A stretch of DNA of 64,000 nucleotides from Pseudomonadota bacterium. GTDB lineage: Bacteria > Pseudomonadota > Gammaproteobacteria > Burkholderiales > Burkholderiaceae_F. Shown here one piece after another: positions 25,691 to 37,123 of this stretch. The notes under the pieces were generated by a model. That model worked only from the letters and a program-made list of their open reading frames with translations. It was not told the DNA's origin and did not search any database. Made by a program: the position numbers and the translations under genes. Positions within the stretch are counted from its first letter, which is position 1; the number at the start of each line of letters is the position of its first letter. The DNA lies in NCBI GenBank assembly GCA_021838715.1, contig JAKCCX010000007.1, positions 1-64,000 of the forward strand. Reading direction: 5' to 3'.

Positions 25691-27806
25691 CCCGCTGCCA
25701 GCTGGGAAATGTCGGCGACCCGGTTCATGACCGTGCGCAGCCGCGCCAGCAGCGTCAGGCGGTTGGCGCGCAGCGCGGGTTCATCGACCATCACCATCAC
25801 GTCGTCGAAGAAGCGGTCGACGGGCAGCTTGAGCGGCACCAGCGCCCGCAGCACGCCGGCGTCGTCGCCGGCGGCCAGCAGGCGGTCGACCTCGGGTGCC
25901 GCGGCGTGAAACGCGGCGGCCAGTTCGCGTTCTGCCGGCTCCTGCAGCAGATCATCGCGCAGGGCCTCGGTCCGGGTGGATTCCGCGGCCTCCGCTTTGC
26001 GCAGGATGTTGCCGATGCGCTTGTTCGCCGCCGCCAGGCTTGCCGCCTGCGGCAGTTGCATGAACGCGCGCACCGCCTCCATCCGTGCGGGAACCCGGTC
26101 GATGCGTTCGGGCCGCAGCGACAGGACGGCTTCGGTTTCGTTGGCCGAATACCCCTGTTCGAGCAGCATGCCGCGCAGACGGTCGTAGAGGAAGTCCAGC
26201 ACCTCGCCTTCGCAGCGGGAGAACGTCTGCGATTCGGACGCCGCGAAAATGTCGAAGGCCAGTGCGACCAGTCCGTGCAGGGACAGCGGCAGCGCCTTTT
26301 CGGTCAGGATGCGCAGCACGCCCAGCGCGTTGCGGCGCAGGGCATAGGGATCGCGGTCGCCGGTGGCGCGTTCGCCGGCGCCGAAGAGCCCCGCCAGTGC
26401 CTCGAGCTTGTCGGCGAGCGCGACGCAGGCGCCGATCGTCGAGGCCGGAACGGCATCGCCGGCGAAGCGCGGCTGGTAGTGTTCTTCGATCGCCTGGGCG
26501 ACGTCTTCGCGCTCGCCTTCCTGGCGGGCGTAGATCCGGCCCATTTCGCCCTGCAGTTCGGGAAACTCGCCGACCATGAGCGTGCCCAGGTCCGCCTTGG
26601 CAAGCCGCGCGGCGCGGGCAACGGCCGCTTCCTCCGGGCGCTGGGATTCGGGCAGGGCGAGGGCGATGGCGCGCGCCAGTGCGGTCAGGCGATCGATACG
26701 CTGCAGTTGTGAGCCCAGGCGGTGGTGGTAGACGATGTGTTCGGCGCCCGCCAGGCGCGACTCCAGCGGCTGCAGGCGGTCCTGGTCGAAGAAGAACTTG
26801 GCATCGGCCAGGCGCGCCCGCACGACCCGTGCGTTGCCGGCGACGATCGCCGACGGGTCGGCCGTTTCAAGATTGCTCACCAGCAGGAAGCGGTTGCGCA
26901 GCCGGCCTTGCGCGTCCTGCAGCGCGAAGTACTTCTGGTTCTGCTGCATGGTGAGGACGAGGCAGGACTGCGGCACTTCGAGGAACGCCTCCTCGAAGCC
27001 CGACTCGTATACCGCCGGCCACTCCACCAGTGCCGTCACTTCATCGACGAGCGCGGCCGGCATCACCGGCTTCGCGCCGGCACGGGCCGCGGCGGCGTCG
27101 ATCAGCACGGTCATGCGGGCGCGCCGGGCTTCGAACGACGCGATGACCTTGCCCTGCTCGAACAACTGCTTTTCATAGGTGTCGGCGTGTCCGATGCGCA
27201 GCGGCTCGGCGCACAGGAAGCGGTGTCCGCGCGTTTCGCGGCCGGATTGCAGGCCCAATGCCTGCACCGCAACCACCGCGTCGCCATGCAGCGCGATCAG
27301 GCGGTGCGCCGGCCGTACGAACTGGACGGTGGTCCGACCATCGTCGAGTTGGTAGCTCATGACTTTTGGGATCGGCAGTCGCGCGAGGGCGTCTTCCAGC
27401 GCGGCCTGCAGGCCGTCGCCGAGCGGGATCCCGGGCGCCACGCCCTGATAGCGCAGGATCTCCTGCTTCCCGTCCGAAATGCATTCGATGCGGGCGGCAT
27501 CGTATTCCAGCCCCAGGGCGTCGAGCTTCTTGCGCAGGGCCGGCGTCGGGTTGCCGGCGGCGTCGAGGCCGATCGCCGCCGGAACGAGTTTGTGCTGGAA
27601 CTGCCGCTCCGGCGAGACCGCGGCCACGTCGGCGATGCGCACGGCCAGCCGGCGGGGCGTCGCGAACGCGTCGACGCGCGCGGCGCCGTCGGCCAGTTGC
27701 CGGGCGATGAGCCCGTCGCGGATCGTGCGGGCGAAGGCATCGCGCAATGCGGGGAGGGCCTTGGGCGGCAATTCCTCGGTGAAGATCTCGACGAGCAGGG
27801 GGGCTT

Positions 27807-27810
<4 letters not shown>
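25687..27810 (-). CDS. glyS: Glycine--tRNA ligase beta subunit
   Basis: GlyS is the beta chain of the alpha2-beta2 bacterial glycyl-tRNA synthetase, contributing tRNA binding. The 707-residue protein begins [20 protein letters not shown], the family signature, and includes RFPQ-like [20 protein letters not shown] and the HD-like central region ([31 protein letters not shown]). Length matches the family (about 690-710). It overlaps both glyQ upstream and plsC downstream by ATGA junctions. Confidence 0.97.
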
Positions 27811-28730
<920 letters not shown>

Positions 28731-28778
28731 TGCCCGGTTTGTCCGCCGATTCAAAGGGGCGGATCGCAGGCGGGGATT

Positions 28779-29660
28779 CTACTTGGGGTTCGTGGACAGC
28801 CACTGCGCGACGGGATCGGCGAGCTCCGTGTAGTGCGGGGCGAGCGTCTGCAGCCAGGCGGCGTCGAGTTGCAGGGAAGCCAGCAGGTCTGCGCCGGTTC
28901 GGGACGGATGGCGGCGGTCGTCCGGCGGCAGCGGGGACAGGGCGGCGGCGGGCGACATGCCCAGGGCGCCGCCGTCGGCGAGCAGCGAGGCGATGTGCAG
29001 CACGGCGGCGAGGTCGGAGAACGGCTGTGCGGCGAGCGGATCGGGGGTATGTCGGATGCCGTCGATCAGACGATGCGGCAGTTGCCAGCGCCGGCCCAGT
29101 TCGGCGGTGACGTCGGTGTGGCGGCAGCCGATCGCTTCCAGTTCCAGACGCAGCCGCGAGCCCGGCGCGTGGGTGGCGGATTCGACGTGCGCCACGGCGT
29201 GGGGCATCGCCTGCGCGATCACGATCTGGCCGCTGCGCAGCAGGATTCCGGCGAGATAGGCGCTGTCGGCGTCGACGTGCAGATAGTGACTCAGCCAGCG
29301 CGCGTAGCTGCCCGTCGCGGCGGCATGACTCCACAGCGAAACCCGGTCGGGAATCCCGGCGCACGGGAATGCGGATGCGATCGAGGCGAACAGAACGACG
29401 TCGCGCAGCGGCTCCAGCGGCCAATCCGCGCAGGCATCGGCGAGACATGCGCCGTCCGGGGTGGTCTCGGGACGGACGAGGCGGATGAACCGCAGCACGT
29501 CGGCGGCGAACCGGGGATCCTGCTCGGCGATGCATACCACGGTGTCGGTGCCCACGCCCGAATCGTCGACACTGGCGACGATCTGGCGCGCGATTTCCGG
29601 CATCGCGGGGAAGGCGTTCGCCGCAAGGAAAAACTGGTCGATGCTGCCCATGTTGCCCAC
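28779..29660 (-). CDS. HDOD-domain signalling protein
   Basis: The 293-residue protein matches the HDOD domain, a catalytically inactive relative of HD phosphohydrolases found in bacterial signalling proteins. It begins with FLAANAFPAMPEIARQIV and has the expected AGILLRSGQIVIAQAMP and IGCRHTDVTAELGRRWQLPHRLIDGIRHTPDP segments. There is no additional output or receiver domain. A second ATG at 29651 is an alternative start. It stands apart from lnt (123 bp upstream) and from glyQ (48 bp downstream). The target of the signal is unknown. Confidence 0.8.
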   Translation of the reverse strand: MGNMGSIDQFFLAANAFPAMPEIARQIVASVDDSGVGTDTVVCIAEQDPRFAADVLRFIRLVRPETTPDGACLADACADWPLEPLRDVVLFASIASAFPCAGIPDRVSLWSHAAATGSYARWLSHYLHVDADSAYLAGILLRSGQIVIAQAMPHAVAHVESATHAPGSRLRLELEAIGCRHTDVTAELGRRWQLPHRLIDGIRHTPDPLAAQPFSDLAAVLHIASLLADGGALGMSPAAALSPLPPDDRRHPSRTGADLLASLQLDAAWLQTLAPHYTELADPVAQWLSTNPK

Positions 29661-29783
29661 GTTTTCTGGATCCCGTTCGGTCGCGGACGCGACACCGCTT
29701 CCCTGCTTGTGAAACCGAAGGGTAGCCTCAAGAGGGGATCGGCATGGCGCGGGATAGCGGCAAAATTTCCCGCCTTCTCACCC

Positions 29784-31379
29784 TCAAGTTTTCCGTCGTC
29801 GTGCCGCCGAGATGACCAGGACAAACGCGCTGGCGAGCAGAATCGGCGCGTTGCCGAAGCGCAGGAACGGCGTTTCCCCGGTCATTCCCTGGACGCTGCC
29901 TTCCAGTGCGCCTTCTCGTCGGATTGGCAGCCGGCCTTGCACGGCGCCGCGCGCATCGATGATCGCCGTTACGCCGGTGTTGGTGTCGTGCAGCAGCGGG
30001 CGTGCCGTCTCGATCGCGCGCATCCGGGCGATCTGGAGATCCTGCGGCAGGGCGATCGACGCGTCGAACCACGCGAGATTGGAAAGATTGAGCAGCATGG
30101 TCGGCTGCCGCTTCGGGTCGTGCCATGCGTCCCGGATCAATGATCCGAAAAGGTCTTCGAAGCAGATGTTGACGGCGATGTTCTGGCCGGCGAGATGCAT
30201 CGGCTCCTGGTAGCGGCCGCCGTGCTGCTGGTCGCCGATCGGAATGTGCAGCATGTCCACGAACCAGTGGAAGCCGTAGGGGATGAATTCCCCGAACGGC
30301 ACGAGGTGCCGCTTGCTGTAGCGTTGCGGCGCGGTTGCCCCGTCCGCCGGCACGCCCAGCGCGCTGTTGAAGTAGCGGTTCTCCGGTTCGACGAGGAAGA
30401 TTCCGAAGATCAGCGCCGCCCCGGCCCGCCGTACCGGGTCGTCGATCGCGGCCACGACCTCGTCGGGCAGTTCGTTCAACGGCACCGGGAACGCCGATTC
30501 CGGGAACACGATCAGCTTGGGCCGCCGCGGGTCCTTGGGGTTGACGGTCAGTTCCGGCAGATAGCGGGCCAGCGCGGTGTCGAGGCCGGTGTTGGCGAAT
30601 TTGATGTCCTGGGACACATTGCCCTGGACGAGGCGCACGCGCAGCGGCGAACCGTAGGGGTGCGACCACACGATCGTCTGCAGCGCGGCGCCGCCGGCGA
30701 GCAGCGCGGCCATCCCCAGCAGGGCGGGCAGCCAGCGGCGGGGCGCGCAGTGATTGTCGAGCGCCCAGGCGGCCAGGACCGCGAACAGCGCCGCGCCGGC
30801 ACCGACGCCGTAGACGCCGAGCAGCGGGGCGAAGCCCGCGAGCGGCCCGTCGGTCTGCGCGTATCCGGTGGCAAGCCACGGGAATCCCGTCAGGACGATG
30901 CCGCGCAGCCAGTCGGCGAGCGTCCAGGCGGCGGCGAGCGCCACGGCGCGTCCCCAGGTTCCGGGCCGGCTGATCCGGACCGCCGCGGCCATTGCGAGCG
31001 CCGGATAGAGCGCGAGGTAGGCGGCGAGCGCCGCGGTGGCTGCGGCGGCGAGCCACGGCCAGAGTTCCCCATACTCGTGCAGGCTGATGTAGATCCAGGA
31101 GATGCCAACGCCGAACCACCCCATTCCGAACACGCCGCCGAGCAGGGCCGCACCGCGGGTGCTGCGCGCGCGCAGCACGAGGCCGAAGATCGTCGCGAGC
31201 GCGGCGACCTGCAGGAGCGGCAGGTCAAAGGGTGCGAACGAGAGGGCTTGCGCACCGCCGGCCGCTGCCGCCAAGGCCATCCGGATCGCGGTTCTTCCCT
31301 CGGCGGGGAACGTGCCCAGACCGCAGGACTTGCCGCCGCGCGGAGCATCCCCACCCGGCGGCGGCGTCTCACTCGTCAT
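29784..31379 (-). CDS. lnt: Apolipoprotein N-acyltransferase
   Basis: Lnt adds the third acyl chain to the N-terminal Cys of lipoproteins in the inner membrane. The 531-residue protein begins MTSETPPPGGDAPRGGKSCG, has several N-terminal membrane helices (about residues 25-215) and a C-terminal nitrilase-like domain with the catalytic Glu in LIVFPESAFPVP, a Lys in YSKRHLVPFGEFIP and the nucleophile Cys in VNICFEDLFGS. It ends in a final membrane helix. The start at 31379 overlaps the corC stop by 11 bp. Confidence 0.94.
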   Translation of the reverse strand: MTSETPPPGGDAPRGGKSCGLGTFPAEGRTAIRMALAAAAGGAQALSFAPFDLPLLQVAALATIFGLVLRARSTRGAALLGGVFGMGWFGVGISWIYISLHEYGELWPWLAAAATAALAAYLALYPALAMAAAVRISRPGTWGRAVALAAAWTLADWLRGIVLTGFPWLATGYAQTDGPLAGFAPLLGVYGVGAGAALFAVLAAWALDNHCAPRRWLPALLGMAALLAGGAALQTIVWSHPYGSPLRVRLVQGNVSQDIKFANTGLDTALARYLPELTVNPKDPRRPKLIVFPESAFPVPLNELPDEVVAAIDDPVRRAGAALIFGIFLVEPENRYFNSALGVPADGATAPQRYSKRHLVPFGEFIPYGFHWFVDMLHIPIGDQQHGGRYQEPMHLAGQNIAVNICFEDLFGSLIRDAWHDPKRQPTMLLNLSNLAWFDASIALPQDLQIARMRAIETARPLLHDTNTGVTAIIDARGAVQGRLPIRREGALEGSVQGMTGETPFLRFGNAPILLASAFVLVISAARRRKT

Positions 31380-32271
31380 GCGGGATGGGTTCCGGCTCGC
31401 TCGAATGGCGCTGCTCGGGGATGGCGCGCGTGACGTGCAGCAGTTCCACCTGACGGGGGTCGGCACGCAGCACCTCGAAGCGCAGTCCGCCCAGTTCCGC
31501 GGTGTCGCCGCGCCGCGGCACCCGGCCGAGCGCGTCGGTGACCAACCCGCCGACGGTGTCGAATTCCTCGTCGGGGAAGGTGGTGCCGAAGTTGGCGTTG
31601 AACTGCTCGAGTTCGGTCAGGGCCTTGACGCGGAATCGACCGTCGCCTTCGGCGATGATGTTGTCCTCCTGCTCGTCGATGTCGTATTCATCCTCGATGT
31701 CGCCGACGATCTGTTCGAGCACGTCTTCGATGGTGATCATGCCGGCAACACCGCCGTATTCGTCGACGACGATCGCGATGTGGTTGCGCTTGGAGCGAAA
31801 GTCGCGCAGGAGAACGTTGAGCGGCTTGGATTCGGGGATGAATACCGCCGGCCGCAGCAGCGAGCGCAGATCGACGTCCGGCTCTGTCGTGTACCGCAGC
31901 AGATCCTTGGCGAGGAGGATGCCGATGATATGGTCGCGCGAGCCGTCGATCACCGGAAAGCGCGAATGGCCGGTTTCGATGACCCGTGGCATCCATGTCG
32001 CAACCGGGTCGCCGATCTCCACCACATCCATCTGTGCGCGCGGAATCATGAGGTCGCGGGCGCGCAGGTCGGAAACCTGCAGCACGCCCTCGATCATCGA
32101 GAGTGCGTCGGCATCGAGGAGGTTGCGGCCATGCGCTTCGGAAAGCACTTCCAGCAACTGCTCGCGGTTTTCGGGTTCGCGGTACAAAAACGCCGTCAGG
32201 CGTTCGAGGAGGCTGCGTTGGCGATTGCCGGGTTCTTGGCGTTCGGAATCGGAATCGATGTGGTCGGACAT
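31369..32271 (-). CDS. corC: CorC/YbeX-type CBS-domain protein
   Basis: The 300-residue cytoplasmic protein carries two CBS domains (about residues 60-185; MIPRAQMDVVEIGD and IPESKPLNVLLRDF) followed by a CorC/HlyC C-terminal domain (GRFRVKALTELEQFNANFGTTFPDEEFDTVGGLV). Members are linked to Mg2+/Co2+ efflux and, through gene order, to ribosome maturation with YbeY. Start at 32271 (MSDHIDSDSE) is used; an in-frame ATG 10 codons upstream gives a Cys/Arg leader unlike the family. Confidence 0.93.
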   Translation of the reverse strand: MSDHIDSDSERQEPGNRQRSLLERLTAFLYREPENREQLLEVLSEAHGRNLLDADALSMIEGVLQVSDLRARDLMIPRAQMDVVEIGDPVATWMPRVIETGHSRFPVIDGSRDHIIGILLAKDLLRYTTEPDVDLRSLLRPAVFIPESKPLNVLLRDFRSKRNHIAIVVDEYGGVAGMITIEDVLEQIVGDIEDEYDIDEQEDNIIAEGDGRFRVKALTELEQFNANFGTTFPDEEFDTVGGLVTDALGRVPRRGDTAELGGLRFEVLRADPRQVELLHVTRAIPEQRHSSEPEPIPHDE

Positions 32272-32310
32272 TGCGGTCGGGCGTGCCCGGCAGAGGAACA
32301 AGTCCGTAGA

Positions 32311-32817
32311 TTACCGGACTTCGCCTTCATATGGATCGGGGATGCGCAAGCGCGCCAGGATTTCCCGCTCCCGCCGTTCCATGTGACGCGCCTGTGACGG
32401 GGTCTCGTGGTCGTCGCCTTGCGCATGCAGCACGCCGTGAACGACGAGGTGGGCGAGATGCTGTCGCAGCGTCCTGCCCCGTTCGCGCGCTTCGCGCCGC
32501 ACCACCGGCATGCACAGGACGATGTCGGCAACCGCTTCCGGCCGGCTCTGGTAGTCGAACGTCAGCACGTTGGTGGCGTAATCCCGGCCGCGATAGCTGC
32601 GGTTGAGCCGCCGCCCCTCGCGCGTGTCGACGAAGACCAGGACGAGGCGGGCATCGCGGCGCAGGGCAAGGCGGATCCAGCGCCGCAGCGTGGTGCGCAC
32701 GGGAAGATCGGCGTGGCGCTCCGCCCCGAGGATCGTGAGCTGCAGCGACTTTCCCTCCCCTCCCGCGCGGGCGGGAGGGGGGGTGCGGGTGGCGTTATTT
32801 CGATTCGGCCCGCTCAT
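32311..32817 (-). CDS. ybeY: Endoribonuclease YbeY (rRNA maturation factor)
   Basis: YbeY is a zinc-dependent RNase involved in 16S rRNA 3' maturation and 70S quality control. The zinc motif HGVLHAQGDDHE is present, as is the conserved NRSYRGRDYATNVLTFDY. The reading frame opens at 32817, inside phoH, giving 168 residues. About the first 24 residues ([24 protein letters not shown]) are unlike the family and are encoded partly by a GC-rich palindrome (32753-32784). The true start may be a non-ATG codon nearer LQLTILGAER. Confidence 0.93.
   Translation of the reverse strand: MSGPNRNNATRTPPPARAGGEGKSLQLTILGAERHADLPVRTTLRRWIRLALRRDARLVLVFVDTREGRRLNRSYRGRDYATNVLTFDYQSRPEAVADIVLCMPVVRREARERGRTLRQHLAHLVVHGVLHAQGDDHETPSQARHMERREREILARLRIPDPYEGEVR
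32753..32784. repeat. GC-rich palindrome at the ybeY 5' end
   Basis: The stretch is a near-perfect inverted repeat: CCTCCCGC and GCGGGAGG flank a 4-base centre, with further C-run/G-run extension on each side. Read on the minus strand it encodes the PPARAGGEG stretch at the start of the ybeY frame. Short palindromes of this type recur between genes in high-GC betaproteobacteria. A terminator or insertion role is possible but no T-run follows. Confidence 0.45.
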
Positions 32818-33724
32818 ACGCCTCCACGATGCGCGCCACGAGGGGATGCCGCACGACGTCCGCGGCGGTGAAATAGGTGAACGCCATGCCGCGCACCGCG
32901 CGCAGCACGTGTTGGGCTTCGACGAGACCGCTCGATTGGCCCCGCGGCAGATCGGTCTGCGTCACGTCGCCGGTGATCACGGCCTTGGAGCCGAAGCCGA
33001 TGCGGGTGAGGAACATCTTCATCTGCTCGGGCGTGGTGTTCTGTGCCTCGTCGAGGATGACGAAGGCGCGGTTGAGCGTGCGGCCGCGCATGTAGGCCAG
33101 GGGTGCGATCTCGATCGTCTGGCGCTCGAGCAGCTTCTGGGTCTTGTCGAAGCCGAGCAGATCGAAGAGCGCGTCGTAGAGCGGACGCAGATAGGGATCG
33201 ACCTTCTGTGCCAGATCGCCCGGGAGGAATCCGAGCCGCTCGCCGGCCTCCACCGCCGGCCGGGTGAGGACGATGCGTTCGACCGAATCGCGTTCGAGCG
33301 CATCGACCGCGCAGGCGACGGCGAGATAGGTCTTTCCCGTTCCCGCCGGCCCGATGCCGAAGCTGATGTCGTGGGCGAGGATCGCCTGCAGATATTCGCG
33401 TTGACGCGGCGTGCGGCCGTGCAGGTCGGTGCGGCGGGTACGCAGCGCCGGAGCCGCCGTTTCCTCGCCGAAACGCTTGCGCTCGAAGACGTGCAGTTGC
33501 ACGTCCTCGAGCGTCACCGGCCGCTGTTGCGCCAGGGCGAGCAGGCGTTCGATCACCGCTTGCGCGTGCCGCGCTTCGTCGGTCGGGCCGTCGATGTGGA
33601 ACGCGTGCCCGCGGCGGCGGATCGTGACGCCGAACTCGGTCTCGAGCTGTCGCAGGTTCTCATCCAGCGGGCCGGCGGCATCGGCGAGACGCCGGTTGTC
33701 CGCCTGGGTGGTGAACTCGATCAC
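32795..33724 (-). CDS. PhoH-like ATPase
   Basis: The 309-residue P-loop protein has Walker [13 protein letters not shown] (about residue 123), Walker [21 protein letters not shown], and downstream [12 protein letters not shown], the pattern of PhoH/YbeZ proteins. YbeZ interacts functionally with YbeY in ribosome maturation. The N-terminal ~100 residues include a small KH-like region ([20 protein letters not shown]). It overlaps miaB by ATGA, and the next frame, ybeY, opens inside its last 23 bp. Confidence 0.93.
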   Translation of the reverse strand: MIEFTTQADNRRLADAAGPLDENLRQLETEFGVTIRRRGHAFHIDGPTDEARHAQAVIERLLALAQQRPVTLEDVQLHVFERKRFGEETAAPALRTRRTDLHGRTPRQREYLQAILAHDISFGIGPAGTGKTYLAVACAVDALERDSVERIVLTRPAVEAGERLGFLPGDLAQKVDPYLRPLYDALFDLLGFDKTQKLLERQTIEIAPLAYMRGRTLNRAFVILDEAQNTTPEQMKMFLTRIGFGSKAVITGDVTQTDLPRGQSSGLVEAQHVLRAVRGMAFTYFTAADVVRHPLVARIVEAYERAESK

Positions 33725-35211
33725 GCCGTCGCCTTCCCGGTCGCCTGTCCGGCCGTCTGTCCGCTCGTCTGCCCGTCAGACCGGCCGTTCTCGCGCGCTC
33801 CGGCGGCGGACGCGGCCGGAGCCGGCTGCGGCGTGTCGCCAAGGTCCGCGACCGCTTCGCCTCGCAGCGTGTGCGGGAAGGCCTGCGTGATGCGTACCCG
33901 GATCATGCGCCCGGCGCATTGCGCGGCGCGCTCCGGATCCATCGGGAAGTTCACCATGCGGTGGTTGGAGCAGCGTCCCGACCACTCGCCGGGGTCGCGG
34001 CGCGACGGTCCCTCGACGAGCACGTCGTAGGTCCGGCCGACCATTTCCGCTCCGATCCGCGCCTCGATTTCGCCGAGGCGCGATTGCAGCCGTTGCAGGC
34101 GTTCGAGCTTGACCGCCTGCGGCGTATCGTCCGGCAGATCGGCCGCGGGCGTGCCGGGCCGGCGGCTGTAGACGAAGGAAAAGCTCGCGTCGAACTGCAC
34201 ATCGTCGACGAGGCGCATCGTCTGTTCGAAGTCCTCTTCGGTTTCTCCGGGGAAGCCGACGATGACGTCGGTGGCGATCAGGATCCCCGGCCGCGCGGCG
34301 CGCAGCTTGCGGACGATCGCCTTGTATTCGAGCACGGTGTAGCCGCGCTTCATGGCGGCGAGAATCCGGTCGGAGCCCGCCTGTACCGGCAGATGCACGT
34401 GTTCGGCCAGTTTGGGCAGCCGCGCGTGCGCATCGATCAGCCGGCTGGTGAATTCGCGCGGGTGTGATGTCGTGTAGCGGATGCGCTCGATGCCCGGGAT
34501 CTCGGACACCAGTTCCAGCAGCAATGCAAAGTCCGCGGTCCGGCCGGAATCGCCGCCCTCGCCCATCGCCCCTCGATAGGCATTGACGTTCTGTCCCAGC
34601 AGCGTCACCTCGCGCACGCCCTGGTCGGCCAGGTCGGCGATTTCGGTGAGGACGTCGTCGAGCCGGCGCGAGATCTCCTCGCCGCGGGTGTAGGGTACGA
34701 CGCAGTAGGTGCAGTATTTGCTGCAGCCTTCCATGATCGACACGAAGGCGCAGGGCCCGCTCTTGCGCGGCGGCGGCAGGTGGTCGAACTTTTCGATCTC
34801 GGGAAACGAGATGTCGACCTGCGGCCGGCCGCTGGCGCGCCGCGCCGCGATCAGGCGCGGCAGGCGGTGCAGGGTCTGGGGGCCGAAGACGATGTCGACG
34901 AAGGGCACCGATTCGATGATCGCAGCGCCCTCCTGGCTGGCGACGCAGCCGCCGACGCCGATCAGCAGGTTGGGGTTGGCTTCCTTGAGTTCGCGCAGCC
35001 GTCCGAGATCCGAGCGCATCTTGTGCTGCGCCTTGTCGCGGATGGAACAGGTGTTGAAGACGATGAGGTCGGCGCCTTCGGGCGCGTCGGCCGGCTCCCA
35101 GCCTTGTTCGGCACGCAGCACGTCGGCGATCTTCTCCGAGTCGTACTCGTTCATCTGGCAGCCGAAGCTGCGGACATACACTTTGGGCGGATTTTCAGGG
35201 TTCGCGGGCAC
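33721..35211 (-). CDS. miaB: tRNA-2-methylthio-N6-dimethylallyladenosine synthase MiaB
   Basis: A radical-SAM methylthiotransferase acting on A37 of tRNAs. The 496-residue protein has the N-terminal UPF0004 domain with three cluster cysteines ([31 protein letters not shown]), the radical-SAM motif [16 protein letters not shown], and a C-terminal TRAM domain ([12 protein letters not shown]). The last ~45 residues are an Ala/Gly/Gln/Thr tail ([16 protein letters not shown]) encoded by a 12-bp repeat and are not part of the family. The start is GTG at 35211, divergent from dusA. Confidence 0.96.
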   Translation of the reverse strand: MPANPENPPKVYVRSFGCQMNEYDSEKIADVLRAEQGWEPADAPEGADLIVFNTCSIRDKAQHKMRSDLGRLRELKEANPNLLIGVGGCVASQEGAAIIESVPFVDIVFGPQTLHRLPRLIAARRASGRPQVDISFPEIEKFDHLPPPRKSGPCAFVSIMEGCSKYCTYCVVPYTRGEEISRRLDDVLTEIADLADQGVREVTLLGQNVNAYRGAMGEGGDSGRTADFALLLELVSEIPGIERIRYTTSHPREFTSRLIDAHARLPKLAEHVHLPVQAGSDRILAAMKRGYTVLEYKAIVRKLRAARPGILIATDVIVGFPGETEEDFEQTMRLVDDVQFDASFSFVYSRRPGTPAADLPDDTPQAVKLERLQRLQSRLGEIEARIGAEMVGRTYDVLVEGPSRRDPGEWSGRCSNHRMVNFPMDPERAAQCAGRMIRVRITQAFPHTLRGEAVADLGDTPQPAPAASAAGARENGRSDGQTSGQTAGQATGKATA

Positions 35212-35267
35212 GGTTTTGATCCGGAGGCGAAAATCGTATTTTAAGCTTCCGCCGTCCCGCCTGCCCG

Positions 35268-36281
35268 ATGCCCCCCATGGATTCCGCCGACGATCCCTCC
35301 GCCGTATCCCCCTGGCGCTTCTGCGTCGCGCCGATGCTCGACTGGACGGACCGGCACTGCCGGGGCGTCCACCGCATCCTCGCCCCGCATGCCCGGCTCT
35401 ACACCGAGATGGTGACCACCGGCGCGCTGCTGCACGGCGACGGCGCCCGGCATCTCGATTTCGACGCGCGCGAACACCCGGTGGCCTTGCAGTTGGGAGG
35501 CTCCGAGCCGGCGGACCTAGCGCGTTGCGCGCGCATGGGCGCGGACTGGGGGTATGACGAGATCAACCTGAACTGCGGCTGTCCGTCCGAGCGGGTGCAG
35601 CGCGGCGCGTTCGGCGCCTGCCTGATGGCCGAGCCGCAACTCGTCGCGGATTGCGTGCGCGCGATGCGCGACGCCGTTGCGGTGCCGGTGACGGTCAAGC
35701 ACCGCATCGGAATCGATCGCAACGAGGACTACGGTTTCGTGCGGGATTTCGTCGGGGCCAGTTTCGATGCCGGTTGCCGCACGTTCATCGCACACGCGCG
35801 CAATGCCTGGCTCAAGGGCCTGAGCCCGAAGGAAAACCGGGAAGTGCCGCCCTTGCGGTATGACGTCGTCGCCCGCCTGCAGCGTGATTTCCCGCAGGCG
35901 GTGTTCGTGCTGAACGGAGGATTGACGACCCTCGATCAGATCGCGGCGGCGCTGCGCGGATTCGCCGGGGTCATGGTGGGGCGCGCCGCCTACCATCAAC
36001 CCTGGCTGCTCGCCCAATGGGAGCGGATGGCGTTCGGGACCCATGTCCTGGCGGAGCCGGAAGATGCGATCGAACCCCTCACCGCCTATCTCGAGGCGGC
36101 CGTCGCGCGCGGCGTTCCGGCATGGTCGGTGATCCGCCACACGCTCGGTCTGTTCCACGGCCGGCCCGGAGCGCGCGCCTGGCGGCGCGCGCTCTCCGAT
36201 CGGGCTTTCGTCGACCGGCATGGCACCATGGCGTTTCGGGTGGCGGCGGCGCGGCCCCGATCCGATGCCGAGACGTCTTGA
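35268..36281 (+). CDS. dusA: tRNA-dihydrouridine(20/20a) synthase DusA
   Basis: DusA reduces U20/U20a of tRNAs using FMN. The 337-residue protein shows the DusA features: [15 protein letters not shown] near the N-terminus, [15 protein letters not shown], active-site [20 protein letters not shown] with the catalytic Cys, [21 protein letters not shown], and [15 protein letters not shown] second ATG 4 codons in is an alternative start. A weak promoter may lie in the 56 bp between it and miaB. Confidence 0.96.
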   Translation: MPPMDSADDPSAVSPWRFCVAPMLDWTDRHCRGVHRILAPHARLYTEMVTTGALLHGDGARHLDFDAREHPVALQLGGSEPADLARCARMGADWGYDEINLNCGCPSERVQRGAFGACLMAEPQLVADCVRAMRDAVAVPVTVKHRIGIDRNEDYGFVRDFVGASFDAGCRTFIAHARNAWLKGLSPKENREVPPLRYDVVARLQRDFPQAVFVLNGGLTTLDQIAAALRGFAGVMVGRAAYHQPWLLAQWERMAFGTHVLAEPEDAIEPLTAYLEAAVARGVPAWSVIRHTLGLFHGRPGARAWRRALSDRAFVDRHGTMAFRVAAARPRSDAETS

Positions 36282-36301
36282 AGGACGGGAAGAAACCGCA
36301 A

Positions 36302-37084
36302 ATGAAAAAGCCGCTGGTCGTCATCGCCACTCCCTGCTTCGGCGGGCAGGTCGGCATCGCGTACATGAATTCGGTCCTGCGGCTGATGGCCGCCGTGGGC
36401 GGGCGGATCGGCCTCGAACTCATCCAGATCGGCGGCGATGCGCTGGTCACGCGGGCGCGGGCCTTGCTCGCCGCGCGGTTCCTCGATAATCCGGATGCCA
36501 CGCATCTGTTGTTCGTCGACGGCGACATCGCCTTCGATGCTGCTCAGTTCGAACGCCTGTTCGCGCTGGACCAGGATTTTGCCGGTGCGATGTACCCGGC
36601 AAAGCGCATCGACTGGCCGCAACTGGTGCGCCGGATGGCCGAAGGTGAGCCGGCTCCGACCGCCGGATTGCAGTACGTCGGCGCACTGTGTACCGGCGAC
36701 GCGCTGCGGACGCGGGGCGGGTTCGCGACCGCGCGGTATGCCGGCACCGGATTCCTGCTGCTCAAGCGAACGGTGCTGGAACGGTTGATCGCGGCGCACC
36801 CCGAACTGGCGTTTTGCGGAATCCACGGCACCCCGGAGTTCGACGTCGACACGAAGAATCGATTTGCGCTCTTCGATCCGATGATCGATCCGGAAACCGG
36901 GATGTACCTGAGCGAGGATTTCGCGTTCTGTCAGCGCTGGCGCGCGCTGGGCGGGGAAATCTGGCTCGATCTGCACAGTGCGCTGACGCACGGCGGGACT
37001 GCCGATTTCGTCGGCAACACCGCGCTGCGTCATTTTCCGGCCGCCGATCGGCAGCCTGGGGCGGAAGGCCCGGCGGTGTCCTGA
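36302..37084 (+). CDS. GT-A-like glycosyltransferase of unknown specificity
   Basis: The 260-residue cytoplasmic protein begins MKKPLVVIATPCFGGQVGIA. It has a DGD metal/nucleotide motif in THLLFVDGDIAFDAAQFERL (about residue 70), AGAMYPAKRIDWPQL, RYAGTGFLLLKRTVLERL and LSEDFAFCQRWRALGGEIWLD, the shape of a GT-A nucleotide-sugar transferase. No membrane helix is present. It lies 20 bp after dusA. Substrate and acceptor cannot be inferred. Confidence 0.65.
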   Translation: MKKPLVVIATPCFGGQVGIAYMNSVLRLMAAVGGRIGLELIQIGGDALVTRARALLAARFLDNPDATHLLFVDGDIAFDAAQFERLFALDQDFAGAMYPAKRIDWPQLVRRMAEGEPAPTAGLQYVGALCTGDALRTRGGFATARYAGTGFLLLKRTVLERLIAAHPELAFCGIHGTPEFDVDTKNRFALFDPMIDPETGMYLSEDFAFCQRWRALGGEIWLDLHSALTHGGTADFVGNTALRHFPAADRQPGAEGPAVS

Positions 37085-37123
37085 ATGCGGTCCCGCCGCC
37101 CGCATGTTCGGGGCGGGTCCGGG

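Noticed and set aside
35216-35244. Sigma-70 promoter for dusA (TTGATC with TTTTAA)
   Set aside because: The -10 match is poor and the spacing is forced, so no promoter is annotated.
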